A DNA stretch of 64,000 nt from Sipunculus nudus (Eukaryota; Annelida; Sipuncula; Golfingiida; Sipunculidae): positions 45,656,401 through 45,720,400 of the forward strand of contig CM049317.1 of NCBI GenBank assembly GCA_026874595.1, given 5' to 3'. The notes under the pieces were generated by a model. It worked only from the letters and a program-made list of their open reading frames with translations, was not told the origin of the DNA and made no database searches. The translations under genes and the position numbers were made by a program. The number at the start of each line of letters is the position of its first letter. The first letter of the stretch is position 1. Shown one piece after another: positions 36,140 through 48,070 of the stretch.

Positions 36140-38200
36140 AGAGTTTCTAACGTTACAATATAACAGACTACACACCACCCAATCCCCTTGTAACTTGTTT
36201 CAACTGGTGTCTATAACTCCGAGCCAAAATGTAACAAAATTCTAGCTCTCAGTCTTTTTAGTCAGCGAGGCTTCCAGTGAGGAGTTAAGTGCCCATACGA
36301 CTGTTCTTCTCTGTCCCTACTAAACTTGCTGATATGCCTTTGGATTAAAGGTCAGTTAATGTTTAAAGATTATGAATCAAGTTTAATTTTTATTGCTGAT
36401 TTCGAAACCATGAAACACAAACGTATTGGTTTTAAAATGCTGTAATCCTATGTCTTGTTGCTAGGCAGTAAAAGAAGATGCAACGGATCCGTTGCATATT
36501 CCGTGGCTTATATTGTAGAAACTCTCATCGTATAGTTATAGGGCCAAATAATATTGAGTCTGATTAAATCGGACTACCCTCCAATTAGATGGAGTTGGGG
36601 CCTCGCGGACAACTGGACTGCCTTCCCAGTATGCAACCTAGTCCAGCAATCAAAATAACTAAGTCGATTAGAAGGAGCTTGTAATGGGGTAGGTCTTTAA
36701 CCCACAGCTCCGGTATAAGAGCATCGTCAGATAGTATGAATGAAATCTGGAAACAATAAACATAAAGTTGCTATAGTAATACATCGCACTGGACATTGTT
36801 CAGGATTGTTTATGTATTCTGAAAAATGCAGGATCATCTCAAGAATGTACAATCAATATGCCCTTAAATTTTTACCCTTCTCGTCCAACGCTTTGAAACT
36901 TGCTCTCATTCACTTTCTTTTGAAATAATAGTAGAAGATTAATAAACAGAAAAGATAAATGTCACTTTTATGTAATAATATTTATAAATGTAAAAAAAAA
37001 AAATTCTCTAGACAAATGGAAAGGAAACACATTACCATTAAGCAATTTGAAACAAATAATCACGTCTCTGTTAAAGACAAGATAACTATTTTCATAGCGT
37101 TTATCCTGTAACAGACTGGGGTGGCTGGGTCACACGGTGACTTGAGCTGAGAGGAAGGGAAATACCGCTGTAACCGTGTAATCTCACATGTAAAACGCTT
37201 GTTCCAGAATCAAGTTGGAGCTTAGTAGACCGCGATACAGGGCTCATTTCGCAGTTCATTGAGCATTCAGCGCCGTATCGGCCCTATGACATTACGGCCA
37301 GATTACTGGTTGCCAGAGTGCAGTTACATCTTGGTCTGAGGAACGCATTATAAGGCCCCATGAGGATGCAAATATTTCCGTAATTTTTTGACAACGCCTC
37401 ATGGCCTACAGGTAAATTTTCAATTGACATAAACCAGACTAATTGTCAGCATTTTTAGTATACTTTCTAGGTCTAACAACACCAAATATGAGCGAGAAAA
37501 GTTCCGTTCTAACTCAGCATATTGGTAATCCCTCCGCATGTTTGTTGAATTTCTTACCGCATGAAAACAGACATGGCTCGCATGGGTTACTGGGTGCAGC
37601 CAACTTGTACGTGATACAGGAAATGACTCGGTACCATAGAAACGGAGTTTCAGTTTGGGTTGTGAGTTCACATGTATTCGCATGTATTCTCTGCATCATT
37701 GATAGCATAATGTTAAGATTATGGGTTGTTTACCAAAATATGAATGTAACATGACGGAAGACCACTGCGATCAATTCATCGATATTGCTTGTATCACGAC
37801 TCAAGTAGAGAGAATAACCAGCAGAATTATCATTGCCTACTGTGTCGGGTTTTCACGGCTGTTGAGCATTATACCATTGTAATTATATAACAGCCTGGAA
37901 TCTTAGATGTACAAATACGTTCACGCTGGGCATGGGCTGGACGTTGTTCTTTAGGGATTGCAAATATATAGATGTGTGCTTTGGATTATAAATTTGTTGA
38001 ACGTCTGTAAGTATATCAGTTTGTAGGAATAACTTCAAATTGCTTTCATCACAACTAACGTCCAGAAACGACTTCTTTAAGATTATGAGTATTACATATA
38101 TGCAATGCCTAATCATTACAACTTGATGGTATCTTCCGTCAGAACTTGGAAATACTCTCACGTATGTGCCTTAATTTTGTGTACATCAATTGGCACACAA
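36140..38200. other. non-coding stretch
   Basis: No exon, domain or strong repeat recognised; the short open frames (for example 37443-37754) show no motif. Confidence 0.5.
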
Positions 38201-39214
38201 CTTTTGCTTCATGAAAGAAACTGAAACCAGTTATTGATTGACAACGGCTTTATTTATGAGCTCACAGCAAACCCATTTAGCCAGAATACCATGCAAGTGT
38301 AATATCTATATTACACAGAACTACACAGAACTACACACGTTGCACAATTTATTTTATTAAATCTCACATTGACAAAAACGATAAATGAATGTGAAAACAA
38401 AAAGTATTACATCAATATATTTAAAATTAGATTTGTGCACTCTATATTTATCTAACAAACTTATCCAAGTGAACTATATCAAGGTATACAACACAGGAAG
38501 GTTAATTGAACAGAATTAATAGCTGTGTCTGTGCACTGTACGTTTCATGGTGATCATCACAGCTACATTTGTGGTTTAAGTAATACAGCAGGAATCCTCT
38601 TGAACCATCATCTATCTTTCACATTGTTGTAAATTCAATTAATAATCTTTATTGATAATGCGGCTTACTTTGTGGCACTGGATGAGTTCACCCTTCATCA
38701 GCCAAAGCAAAGGCTTACATGTTCACCACGTTCCCGAGACGGCGTTTAGGTTCAGCTTTGTAAAATAAATATTAAGCATTAACATATTTTGAGCGATGTC
38801 CACTAAAGGAAATTATAGTCGGCTTATCATTATATTAAAAAGTATATTAATCGGACTATATCAACATTTTAACAAGTAAAGTCCATTCAATAGGTTCGAG
38901 TTGAGGTGTATAATCGTGCCTACCTCCGAATATTGAGGATAGAAATAATGTATAAAAAGACCATGTTTTAAAAGCCAAAAGCGTGTCCACAAAGATATTT
39001 ATACATAAGTATACAATAATACAACAACACTCATAAGATTCAATAAAACTGAATCTAATATAGTTACCCAGCTTTGTATAATAAATAATAAGCATAAACA
39101 TATTTTGAGCGGGAGCTTTTAAAGGGAATTTCAGTCGGCCTATCGTGAATGTAGTCTTCATATCAGTATACGAAGTGCTTTGAATATGTATGAGTTTTGT
39201 CTGTTTTTAATGTG

Positions 39215-39220
39215 TTTATT
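39215..39220 (-). promoter_or_regulatory. poly(A) signal of gene B (proposed)
   Basis: AATAAA on the minus strand overlaps the last base-pairs of the stop codon of exon 7, consistent with transcript end shortly below 39200. Confidence 0.4.
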
Positions 39221-39411
39221 AATATATGCTAACGAGTATTACATGTCTAACCTTTGGGTACGAAGCACATGAACTGTCAACTGTATCAATCGACTCAAGG
39301 GACTTACTTTCCACAGTCGATGGATCATATGGGACGTGGTCGTGGGCCTGGATCTGGGGAAAAATTCGTCGGTGACCGCCAGGACTTTCTCTGATGTGAA
39401 CCAGGTAAACC
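39219..39411 (-). CDS. lectin gene B exon 7: cytoplasmic tail
   Basis: The acceptor TTTTGTAG| enters in phase 2, matching exon 6. It encodes VYLVHIRESPGGHRRIFP, then HDHVPYDPSTVESKS and SSCASYPKV, and stops at 39219. A donor AAG|GTTAGA at 39252 could instead lead to a later exon near 38700-38760 whose LGNVVN peptide is conserved with 58570-58590. No counterpart of this exon was found in gene C. Confidence 0.55.
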
Positions 39412-39564
39412 CTACAAAATAAAAACCCTGTGCTAGTAGAAAAGACATTACTGCACTTTAGAATACAGCCGACAACTTTCGATATTTTTCTTTTATAATC
39501 AAACGAAATGTTGAACATAATGAAGACCAATAAAAGAATTCTGTAACTGTGATAATAAACGTAC

Positions 39565-39712
39565 ATTTTCCTGTCTCTTGCGTAGTGGATGTACAGGCAA
39601 ATCGATACAATGAGACCCAAAACAGTAGGAACACAAAGAGCCGATAACAGGATGAGCCACTTGCTGCTGCCATCATAAGTTTGTCGCTCCCTCTTTGTTG
39701 TAACGAGAGGGC
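39565..39712 (-). CDS. lectin gene B exon 6: transmembrane helix
   Basis: Juxtamembrane VTTKRERQTYDGSSKW, helix LILLSALCVPTVLGLIVSIC, then YIHYARDRK. The donor AAAAT|GTACGT is strong and changes the phase to 2. Confidence 0.8.
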
Positions 39713-40088
39713 CTTTGAATATATTAATGCAGAACACTCAATGCTCATTCTTCATGATCATGCTCGTTACTTGAGTATGGCGCTCCACCTCTCTTACACT
39801 ATAATCCACGACTTCAATATGAGATAACGTATTAATATTACGTTTATTATTATTATTCATTTAATGGATAAAGATACTATCATATATATGTAAGGCCAAT
39901 GTGTAGATTCGGTTGAGGTACTCTTGTGATACCTTTTTGTTTCAAGAAGGCTCGTCATTTCTATAGCTTTATAATTCAACGCAAGTGTGATAAAAGAGAT
40001 ACACTAATATAGCAAATTTTATATTTTCATTAACAGAAGAGCCGTAGATAAAGTATCTATGTATGACTATTTTTATGTAACATTGCAC

Positions 40089-40235
40089 CAGGTTTCTTCG
40101 TTGTTGGCAAACAGAATGCGCTCCTCCGGGAGTCACAGTCAGACACTGTCCAGCGGACCTCGTTATCATCTGCAGACGTGTAAGAACACCGACCTGACTG
40201 GTCAGCCTGTCCTGCTAGCCAGCTGTATTTTACCA
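40089..40235 (-). CDS. lectin gene B exon 5: second half of lectin-like domain 2
   Basis: 147 bp, phase 1-1: YSWLAGQADQSGRCSYTSA, then VRWTVSDCDSRRSAFCLP. The W...C....FC ending is the classic closing pattern of the fold. Confidence 0.85.
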
Positions 40236-40603
40236 CTGAAGACATCAAAATGAAAACGAAGGTTGTAATTATAGCTTTACATTTGATATGCTTCATTTAA
40301 TTGGCTGTATTTTATCATCCAAAAACATTACGAAAAATTAAAATAATCTTGTAAAAGGTAATTCTATTTCTCCTTGTTGATACATTAATTTTCGCAATAT
40401 GTATAATATTATTACAATATAATTTGAATAATAAATCCGGGAACATGCAGTGTGGTAAAATATCGAATAATCTGAACCATATTTTGCCATTGTAGCAATG
40501 TTTTAAGAGAAATGGATACAGAAAAATTGGGATTTTTATGAGTGAATTGAAAATTATTATCCGTTGCTCTATTATGCTCGACAGTTTTGAGAACCACGTG
40601 TAC

Positions 40604-40834
40604 TGTATTTATGATCTGACTTCCAGCGTTCCTTCGTCAGGCCGATCCAGTATTCCTCACAATCTCCATCACTGTCCAAGGTTAAGTTTAAGGGGGTCCG
40701 AGTGGCCAAACCGGAGAAGTTTCTCTCGCATATACTTGCAGCAGAGTACCAGTTTACGTGTTCAATACCACACACGGGTTTGAAACACTGACGGTTATAA
40801 ATGAAACAGGAGGATCCCAGACAATCACGGCAAC
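40604..40834 (-). CDS. lectin gene B exon 4: first half of lectin-like domain 2
   Basis: 231 bp, phase 1-1: CRDCLGSSCFIYNRQC, HVNWYSAASICERNFSGLAT, then EEYWIGLTKERWKS. The W-I-G strand and conserved cysteine helix are clear. Confidence 0.88.
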
Positions 40835-41063
40835 CTAAAAATACGTTACTGTTAGATTTGTCTCCTATATCAAGATACCTTGAATACTTGTTTTACTAAT
40901 ATTAACTTTTTCTCGCACAAGTTTTCTTTCCTTACAAAGGTATTATAATTTTTCCATGAAACAAAAAAAAGCTTATACTAAAGGATTCCTTTTAATAGTT
41001 CCAAGCCTTCCCTTATGTTTCTTTTAGATTTACAACTGCCATAGAATAAGATGTTTTACTTAC

Positions 41064-41180
41064 CGAGTTTACATCTAAGACCTCTGATCTTTGTTAAACA
41101 GGACATAGCGTATATTTTACCACTTGGAGCTCTCACATTTGCACAATTCATATTGTGATGATGACCACGCAGGAGTGAGA
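41064..41180 (-). CDS. lectin gene B exon 3: end of lectin-like domain 1
   Basis: 117 bp, phase 1-1, with a perfect GTAAGT donor: NMNCANVRAPSGKIYAMSC, then IRGLRC. Confidence 0.85.
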
Positions 41181-41508
41181 CTGTATTGATATAACAATAC
41201 CAATAACAAAGATAATATGGCTGGATTACTCACATGTGATACTTTTTTCCAATTGATTGAGAACTAATTTATTAGGCAAATTTATGCTGTATTGAAGAAG
41301 AATACAAATAAAAATGTAATTTACAATTAAAAACAAGGTACAATGTATCCTAAGCCAGTATAAATAGGACAGGCGAAAGTTAATAATTTTCGGGTTAATA
41401 TTTATGGTCCAAAGCGCTGACAAGTACTCGGATGTTCGGATAAACGTAACATATCATCGCCGTTTCTGACCTTCGTAAGGGAAGTCTATTAGATGTTATG
41501 AAATTTAC

Positions 41509-41721
41509 CTTGCACTGAATGTGCGCGGTCATCATCTGCCCATGTCCAGTGGTACATCTGGAAGCGTCTTATGCCAAGCCAGAAGCTGGATACACCAGCA
41601 CCTTTGATTGCTTTCACGGTCATTTCATCATTATCTTCATTCCCAGATGGAAGCGTTTTGTTTATATGTTTACAGGATTCATTGGCTCCAGACTAAGTCA
41701 CATTTGTTAGTAAGACTTTTT
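41509..41721 (-). pseudogene. lectin gene B exon 2 with in-frame TAG
   Basis: 213 bp, phase 1-1. It begins VLLTNVT, then TAG (41695-41693), then SGANESCKHINKTLPSG and SSFWLGIRRFQMYHWTW. The paralogue reads TGG at the stop position. Using the AG of the TAG as an alternative acceptor gives a second stop within four codons, so re-splicing does not rescue it. Confidence 0.8.
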
Positions 41722-42157
41722 CTGTAATTAATTACTCAATATAAGGATCATTATATATATCTGAATTATACATGATTGCTTATTGTGCAATCATTTGTAT
41801 ATATTTTGGTTCAATATATTTCTTAATAAATTTCTAAAATAAGTAATGGAAACAAAATATAATAAATATAATAATATATTATAACTGCATTTCGTCCATT
41901 GCAACAAACACAACAGCATCAGATTTATGGTTAATGTTAGTTTTTAAAGTTTATAATATTACTAACTTTCATCATGAAGGAAACACTGAGGTAATGTTGA
42001 ACTATTGGATGAAGGGGGACCAAAGAGCATATTTTACATTTAAAATGTATGCATAAAGCACTGCTTTAAAATGTATTAATAATTGTAATATGAATATTAA
42101 GGAGACGTTAAGAAAACATTTTTGAGGTTCTGTTCATTGTTTACTTTTTAGCACTAC

Positions 42158-42230
42158 CTTCTAAATCTGCTCTCACTTTCCTGGAAAGATGTACAATGAA
42201 AAGCACGGTAACAGCCAGTGGCATCTTCAT
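42158..42230 (-). CDS. lectin gene B exon 1: signal peptide
   Basis: ATG at 42230 opens MKMPLAVTVLFIVHL, a signal peptide, and ends GAAG|GTAGTG in phase 1. The coding sequence is the same in gene C. Confidence 0.82.
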
Positions 42231-42380
42231 CCTGTGCTCTCTGATAAATGAAGGCCGCTTGTATAAGAGGTGTATTTTCCCATGCTCTTAATAATTAATA
42301 TCCCCACTTCCACTGCATAATTATGAATAAACCGTATATTTCATTTGTGGATTATTTATGTCATTAAGGGATGCCTTTAT
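42231..42380 (-). promoter_or_regulatory. conserved upstream block of gene B
   Basis: About 150 bp upstream of the ATG are closely conserved with 61469-61620 of gene C, including CTTATACAAG (42259-42268), GGGAAAATA and GTGGGGATATTAA. It probably contains the core promoter, but the transcription start cannot be placed. Confidence 0.35.
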
Positions 42381-42599
42381 ACTAGGCTTTTGTAATTATT
42401 ACAATCCGCAAATTTAACGATTGCATGTATTCTGCTACACTGCCGGCAAAAAAATGATAAATAATGAGAGAATAATCGTTGTATAAACCGTAGAAATACG
42501 TCTATACTATATGTTGTGTTTCATAAAATGCTAATCTTAATATCCAGGATGGACAACAGTGTATTTGATCGATAACATTAACGAACTAAAAAAGGGGTA

Positions 42600-43560
42600 G
42601 TCGACAAACGACTACGTTTATCCATTAAACATAGAGGCATGAGAGACCTCCAAATTTCAAATTAATAAAAATAATACCTCACTTGAGATAAGCAGTTTTT
42701 CATCCACAGCAAACGCACGGTTTGATGCCACGCAAAAAAAATTGCAGAGTCTTTGGTACGTAATGGAGGTTTCCCAGATCTATGGACATGCACAATATCA
42801 GGCCAATACGGCAATTAAATCACTTCTGAGAAAAGAGCATCGATGAATTCTATGAAAACGGGCAGGTAGGTGGCGCCACCTATCTGATCTACGAGATTAT
42901 TCTATAAGATGGATGGGTATGCCTAATTTAAGACAAATACATTTAACCACTCCTGAGATATGAGCAATTTTTACCCAGAGCAAACGTAGGATGGACGCAA
43001 CGCAAAATGATAGCAGATGGCGCCACCAGTCTCGATAACGAGATGGAGGTATCCAAGATCTATGGACATGCACAATTTCAGGCAAATACGGCAAACTACT
43101 CCTGAGAAAAGGGAATCAAAGTATACTATGAAAACGAGAAGGTAGGTGGCGCAACCTGTCTGGCATATTAATTACTCTCCAAGATGGAAGGATATGGCAA
43201 AATCAGAAAAATAAATTTAACCACTCCTGAGATATGAGCAATTTTCCCCCAAAGCAAACGTACGGATAGACGCAATGCAAAATCGATTGCAGATGGCGAC
43301 ACCAGTCTTGAGTGCGAGGAGGAGGTATCCAAGATTGACAGTATATGCAAAATGTCAGACCAATACATTGAACCAATTAGTAAGACGAACAGATTACAAA
43401 TGCATGGATCAACGCCACGCAAAAATGATAGTAGTTGCTAACAGTCTCGAAAACGAGATGGCGAGATCCATTTCAATGCACATGCAAAATGTCTGCTCAA
43501 CACATCGAACACCTACTGAGATATGGACTGTTATCACAAAGACACCCAGATTCATACTGC
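42600..43560. repeat. tandem repeat, unit about 274 bp, about three units, upstream of gene B
   Basis: 'actcctgagatatgagcaat' recurs near 42675, 42950 and 43224, with a degenerate form near 43508. Each unit contains 'gtaggtggcgc.acct.tctg', 'gagatggaggtatccaaga' and 'atgcaca.tttcaggc.aat'. The homologous region of gene C (61900-62450) has fewer units. Confidence 0.75.
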
Positions 43561-44295
43561 ATACAAAGGATTGCAGTTCGCTCCATTTGCCTTTGTAACG
43601 CACAACTACATAGCTTAACAAAAAATTATGCCCGGTTTCGGAAGGATCGGTCTAAGGGTCTCAGAGGAGTTCCCCGGAAACGAAGGTGGTGGCGTTGGCG
43701 GTGGCGGCGGAACCCGCGTCAAAACATAGTATCCGCAAAACTCTGTTTTGGCTGATACAATTACGGGTATTACCGCCAATGACATACTCCTTTTGCGGAC
43801 CCGTACCAAATGTTGCTCGTATTGCTTATATGTACTGATGCATATCATGAGTTTGTAATGACAAAAATAAATGTTTAATATCATGAAAAGTCGTTTGTTT
43901 AAAAAAAAGTCAATCTTTTTAACTAATTTTAACAACATTTATGAATGCAGAAATGGCTTGAGTAAGACCTCTTGATAGAAAGGAATCCCCTTGAAGACGC
44001 GTAAAAATATATTTTCTTGTCATCATCTTAAGCGTCCTACAACTTTTTACATGTAAGAGCCATATTTAAGTCACTGTTTAATGCGGCCATAAGAATAATC
44101 GCCTGGCAAATATTTATCTGTCTATAAATATTCGCAGCTGGAAATGAATAACATTGTAAGTGGGCCATGTATATCTTTGTCGTTAAACAGCAATGATTCA
44201 ATTATAATTTTCTTATAACTTAATATATAATAATCTAGTTGCATTGGCGATCCGTATTCCTTTATTTTCTAATCAATTTGGCATTTACATATATA

Positions 44296-44339
<44 letters not shown>
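44296..44339. repeat. (TA)n microsatellite at the edge of duplication B
   Basis: About 43 bp of TA, directly between the end of homology with gene C and the left terminal repeat of the DIRS-type element. Confidence 0.95.
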
Positions 44340-44341
<2 letters not shown>

Positions 44342-44347
44342 ACAAAA

Positions 44348-44556
44348 AATGTATGTTTATTGTTGTTTAAATCATGAGTGAGGGCTCTCCTGTGCAGCTG
44401 CCTCCGCTCCGTAACGCTTCAGCGGAGACCCTTATGTTACATAATCACTAGCCGGTCTCTGAAGTTTACGCTCACGTCAAGTCAGTTGGTATTTTGCACG
44501 TGCCTCGTGCAGGACTCAAATCTCGCTTACGTTTATTATCATTTCTTATCATGGGT
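44348..44556 (+). repeat. left terminal repeat of the DIRS-type element
   Basis: It shares 'gtttattgttgtttaaatca', 'gagggctctcctgtgca', 'cataatcactagccggtctc' and 'tttcttatcatgggt' with 54665-54877 in the same orientation. The first gag-like ATG (44551) lies at its inner end. Confidence 0.8.
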
Positions 44557-44724
44557 CGTAAAATAAGACTTTCTAAGAGTGAAAGGCCGGGCAAAGCCTT
44601 TGTAGAAGCCATGCAGAAAGAAGGATTTCAAAATGATACAGTTTGTACTCTAATTGACAAAGGATTTACAAGCATGGATTCACTCAGGTTACTTTTGATT
44701 TTTTTCTGGTGTCTCAGATTATGA
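44551..44724 (+). pseudogene. gag-like N-terminus of the DIRS-type element
   Basis: MGRKIRLSKSERPGKAF followed by VEAMQKEGF and a DKGFTSMDSL segment begins right after the terminal repeat. The frame is lost at the border of the inserted LINE. Identity as gag is inferred from position. Confidence 0.5.
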
Positions 44725-45031
44725 AATCAGTTTTCATCATTTCAGATATGTTTCATTTCATCACAGACATCAATTTTATTTTTAAAGAATAATTTATATA
44801 TATATATACAAAACAGGCGAAGAGCAGAATAAATAATTCCGTTGTCACTCCGTTAATGACAAATAAGTTCAAATTTAAATGTGATATTAACAAATAACAA
44901 ACATAAGGACTTAAATTACAGAGGTATTGATTATTTACAGAAGTATTAAGTTCAGTTCTGATATCCTATAATATAACATATTATAAAAATTAATATTTAC
45001 AATGGTAATGTGAGTACATGTCAGAATTAAA

Positions 45032-45897
45032 TCATAGTACCTCAAAAAGCGGTTTCCACTTATGCTCATGAATAGTATTTTTGTTTCTATTTTCTGCTAC
45101 TTTTCTTTCCATTTGTTCTGTAATTTTAAAATGCATAATGTACTTCTCAATGCTTAGAGGAGTTGGACTCTCACGGGTTTTATAAACCACGTATTTATAT
45201 ATCAGGAGCAACGTTTCAATAAGATCGACGTTTGCGTCACTATCAACACCAATATAAATTACAATTGGACTAAAGGGTGACATAGGGATGTTCCTGTAGC
45301 CGACCCATGTTTTGATCTGGATATGAAACGTGATGGAAGTATGACATTTGCAAAATAAGTGACGTAGACTGCTTTTTCAATAAAACATTACGAACATCTG
45401 TGTGTATCAGATATTTCCCACACATAACGTTTTTCTTTAACACGAAGTATATTATTAAGAATCCTGTATTGAAATTGTATAAGATACATTTCAAGTGTTG
45501 TGGAATAAACATAGGCAGTTCCTCGTTTCAAATTAAAATTTTCATATCTGCTAGTTAATTTCTTTTTTTTTGCCACTGGTTCCGATGTTTTATTCGTAAT
45601 GTTTTGATTATAAATATACATAAATGATACTTTTTCAAGTTCCATACACTCTCCTGAAAGGAAATTAAGTAAACTTGTGAAAGAGAGGTAGTGATTCTGG
45701 TTTTACTGATATGCATTGTCCACTTTTTGGGAATTGCATTTCGCAATGCTGTCCAATGCATAAAATACTTTTTATAATCATAAGTGTTAATATATATAAT
45801 TTCTCTTAAATGCCTTTTCCCCCCTGTAACTTTATAACTTATTTTATCCCTAAATGGTCAAAATATCAATTAAAATATTGCTTACCTCCCATTGTAA
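45032..45897 (-). pseudogene. LINE ORF2 C-terminal region
   Basis: FMHWTALRNAIPKKW, then LEMYLIQFQYRILNNILRVK before the zinc region. The end (LLIYKYVVYKTRESPT ... EHKWKPLFEVL) matches the tail of the LINE at 1-1371 in residue order. Three frames are needed to read it. Confidence 0.8.
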
Positions 45898-46259
45898 TCT
45901 ATATATTAATAGCGTAAGGCGAGGTTTGTAATTTTCCGTATCTCCTCTGATACCATTGTACGGATTGCCGTGATTTTCGACTCACATATGCTTGGGGTTT
46001 GTCCGAAGAGATTCCACCTACCTTTATTGGCAATATTTGCGTATCAGGTGCATAATTAATCATTTTTATATTTGCTCCCCCGCGGTCGCCTCTTTTCTTT
46101 ATGTCTTCGGGCCCGGTAACACAATGGCCATAGAGTGTATGGTGGTGGGACAGAGTTTTACTCCGGGGGCCCTATCTGGGAATTTCGAACATTTCACCGG
46201 TCGCCGGCCCGAAATAATCCCCATTGGCGACCCCATCTCAAAACGGGGATCTTTGAATA

Positions 46260-46427
46260 CAGTGAAACCTCGTTTTGTCGAAGTCGAAGGGACCCTCAGA
46301 AAAGTTCGACACAAGTGGGTTTTATTTGGTAGTTATTTAACTAGAGTTGTCCGGAATATCGAGTCTGTAACTTCGACATAAGCAGGGTATTCGACTTTAG
46401 CGAGTTCGACACAACGAGGTTTCACTA
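46260..46427. mobile_element. 168-bp pogo/Tigger-like MITE inside the Helitron
   Basis: The left end CAGTGAAACCTCGTTTTGTCGA and the right end, read in reverse complement, TAGTGAAACCTCGTTGTGTCGA form inverted repeats. They are flanked by TA on both sides (46258-46259 and 46428-46429). The sequence is typical of Tc1/mariner-pogo MITEs. Confidence 0.82.
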
Positions 46428-47139
46428 TAATTGTTTTGCAGGCCTTCCTGCGATCAGGGGATCGCACGCAGAGGCCTCCTTCCGGCGACCCCCCTCACAT
46501 GACCTGATATGCTTGAATGCACATCTACCGTGCTCAGGAATTCGTGATGGTTATACAGTCGCACACGGTCGAACGAAGTCTTGGGCCTAAATATTCACCA
46601 ACACATATAGGCCAAATCTGTAGCAGATATCAAGAAAATGTTAAGTAGATTCACGTCATGGTTGGTACAGTGTGATGTGTACACGTTTGGAGTGGCACCA
46701 CCAATGTCGTTAACACATAATATTGACTTAAAATGTTTTTAAAATTTTCTCATTACTGCAGTAACAAATGTAAAATTCCAGTAAAAATGTAAATTTACTA
46801 TGTTTGTATGGTATTTGTTTCTTCTATATGCATATGCCATCTTATTTTCAATAATGTGTATGTATAATAATCTTAATTTTTTGAGACTTTTTATTCTTTC
46901 ATTCTATATTTATGCTTCTTGCGTTAGCCATGGCCATCATTGTAACAATTTTCACATATAAAACTGGTATTTTTCGCATTATCTTCTAAGGTCTATTCCA
47001 TGGACGGTTTCTTTTGTATGTATATGGAATATTGTTAATCAGTTTGTCATGTGTGCGACTGTTTGCTGTTCCGTAACATGTTCTGAATGCTGTTCTGAGA
47101 AATTTTTATCCACAACATCACACATAAAATGGAGATATA

Positions 47140-47400
47140 TATATTAATAGCGCAACTCAGTTTGTGTGATTTTCCTTTTCTCAGGATTTCCGGTGAATTT
47201 CCGATACCACCGTACGGATTGCCGTGATTTTCGACATTCATATGCTCCGGAAAAGATTCCACCCACTTATATTTGCAATATTTGCGTATTACTTGCATAA
47301 ATAATAATTTAAATATTTGTCATCCCCCCCCCCCCCCCCCCCGCGGTCGCTGGCTCGTAATAATCCCCATTGGTGATCCCTTTTCAAAAGGCAACCTCCA
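47140..47400 (+). repeat. second copy of the Helitron 5' end
   Basis: 'atattaatagcgcaactcag', 'ccgtacggattgccgtgatt' and the later 'ccgcggtcgctggc' with 'aataatccccattgg' match 45900-46240. A poly-C run interrupts it at about 47326-47342. Confidence 0.8.
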
Positions 47401-47946
47401 CGCAGAGATATGGTTTATTATGCCAAAGAATCCCTTCATAGACGAGATCTCGCATTAAAAGAATGCTCAAAAGGGGGATCTTGAAAAGAATCATAATTAT
47501 ACCCGAACGATACCGGGTAGTGAATGCATTGACTGTCTCACTGGAAATCATTAGCTCTGCTTTCAAACAGGAAAGGGCTTTGGGAGTGCGTGAATTTTAA
47601 AATAATATGCAGCCATTAAATGTACCACATACTATAATGCTAGCTATTACGAACTTTTTGGCAGCGGGAATGCCAGACCATGCGAGTGCTCAGTTTTTGA
47701 GTGTGATAATGGGAATGCAATTTTCGAGAACACGTCTCATCTCTACTGTACTACCATGCAAGATCACAGGTTCCTTTACTGGTGGATTGACGGGCTCGAA
47801 GGGCAACTTTAAACAGCGATGTTCAACAAAATATATTTTAATATAAAAATGATTTTTATTTATCATATCACATTCTCTGAAAAAAAATCTCCAACCAAAC
47901 TCTTGGGTTCAATAAAATTTTTTGCAAAAACACCCTACATTTGTCA

Positions 47947-48070
47947 ATATATTAACTGTGTAACGCGATTTGTGTGATTTTACGTATCTCCTCTGATACC
48001 ACCGTACGTGTTGCCGTGATTTTCGACATACATGTGCTCTGGGTTTGTCCTAAGACATTCCCCTATTTAT
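47947..48070 (+). repeat. third copy of the Helitron 5' end
   Basis: 'aatatattaactgtgtaacg', 'tacgtatctcctctgatacc' and 'ttgccgtgattttcgacata' match the first copy. It lies only 300 bp from the 3' terminus, giving a compact Helitron-like unit of its own. Confidence 0.75.

Larger units (their letters stand above)
39215..42230 (-). pseudogene. lectin gene B: two-lectin-domain receptor with a nonsense codon
   Basis: Exons in transcript order are 42158-42230, 41509-41721, 41064-41180, 40604-40834, 40089-40235, 39565-39712 and 39219-39411. All splice sites and phases hold, and exon sizes 73/213/117/231/147 equal those of gene C. Exon 2 contains an in-frame TAG at 41695-41693 where gene C has TGG (Trp). 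Translation would end about 34 residues in, just after the signal peptide. Everything downstream stays open, so the stop is recent, a segregating null allele, or a base error. The intact form would be about 370 residues: signal, two C-type-lectin-like domains, one transmembrane helix, medium tail. Confidence 0.75.
38200..44290. repeat. segmental duplication, copy B (partner 58080-63090)
   Basis: Coding exons, introns and flanks align with 58080-63090 from near 'acgataaatgaa' to the phrase 'ttgca(t/c)tggcgatccg' before the (TA)n at 44296. It is longer than its partner because of extra tandem repeat units upstream of the gene and an internal duplication near 38755-39150. Confidence 0.85.

Noticed and set aside
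37443-37754. 103-codon open frame
   Set aside because: No motif, and antisense frames of similar length overlap it.
46135-46381. Open frames inside the Helitron
   Set aside because: They cross a MITE and repeat ends and have no domain.
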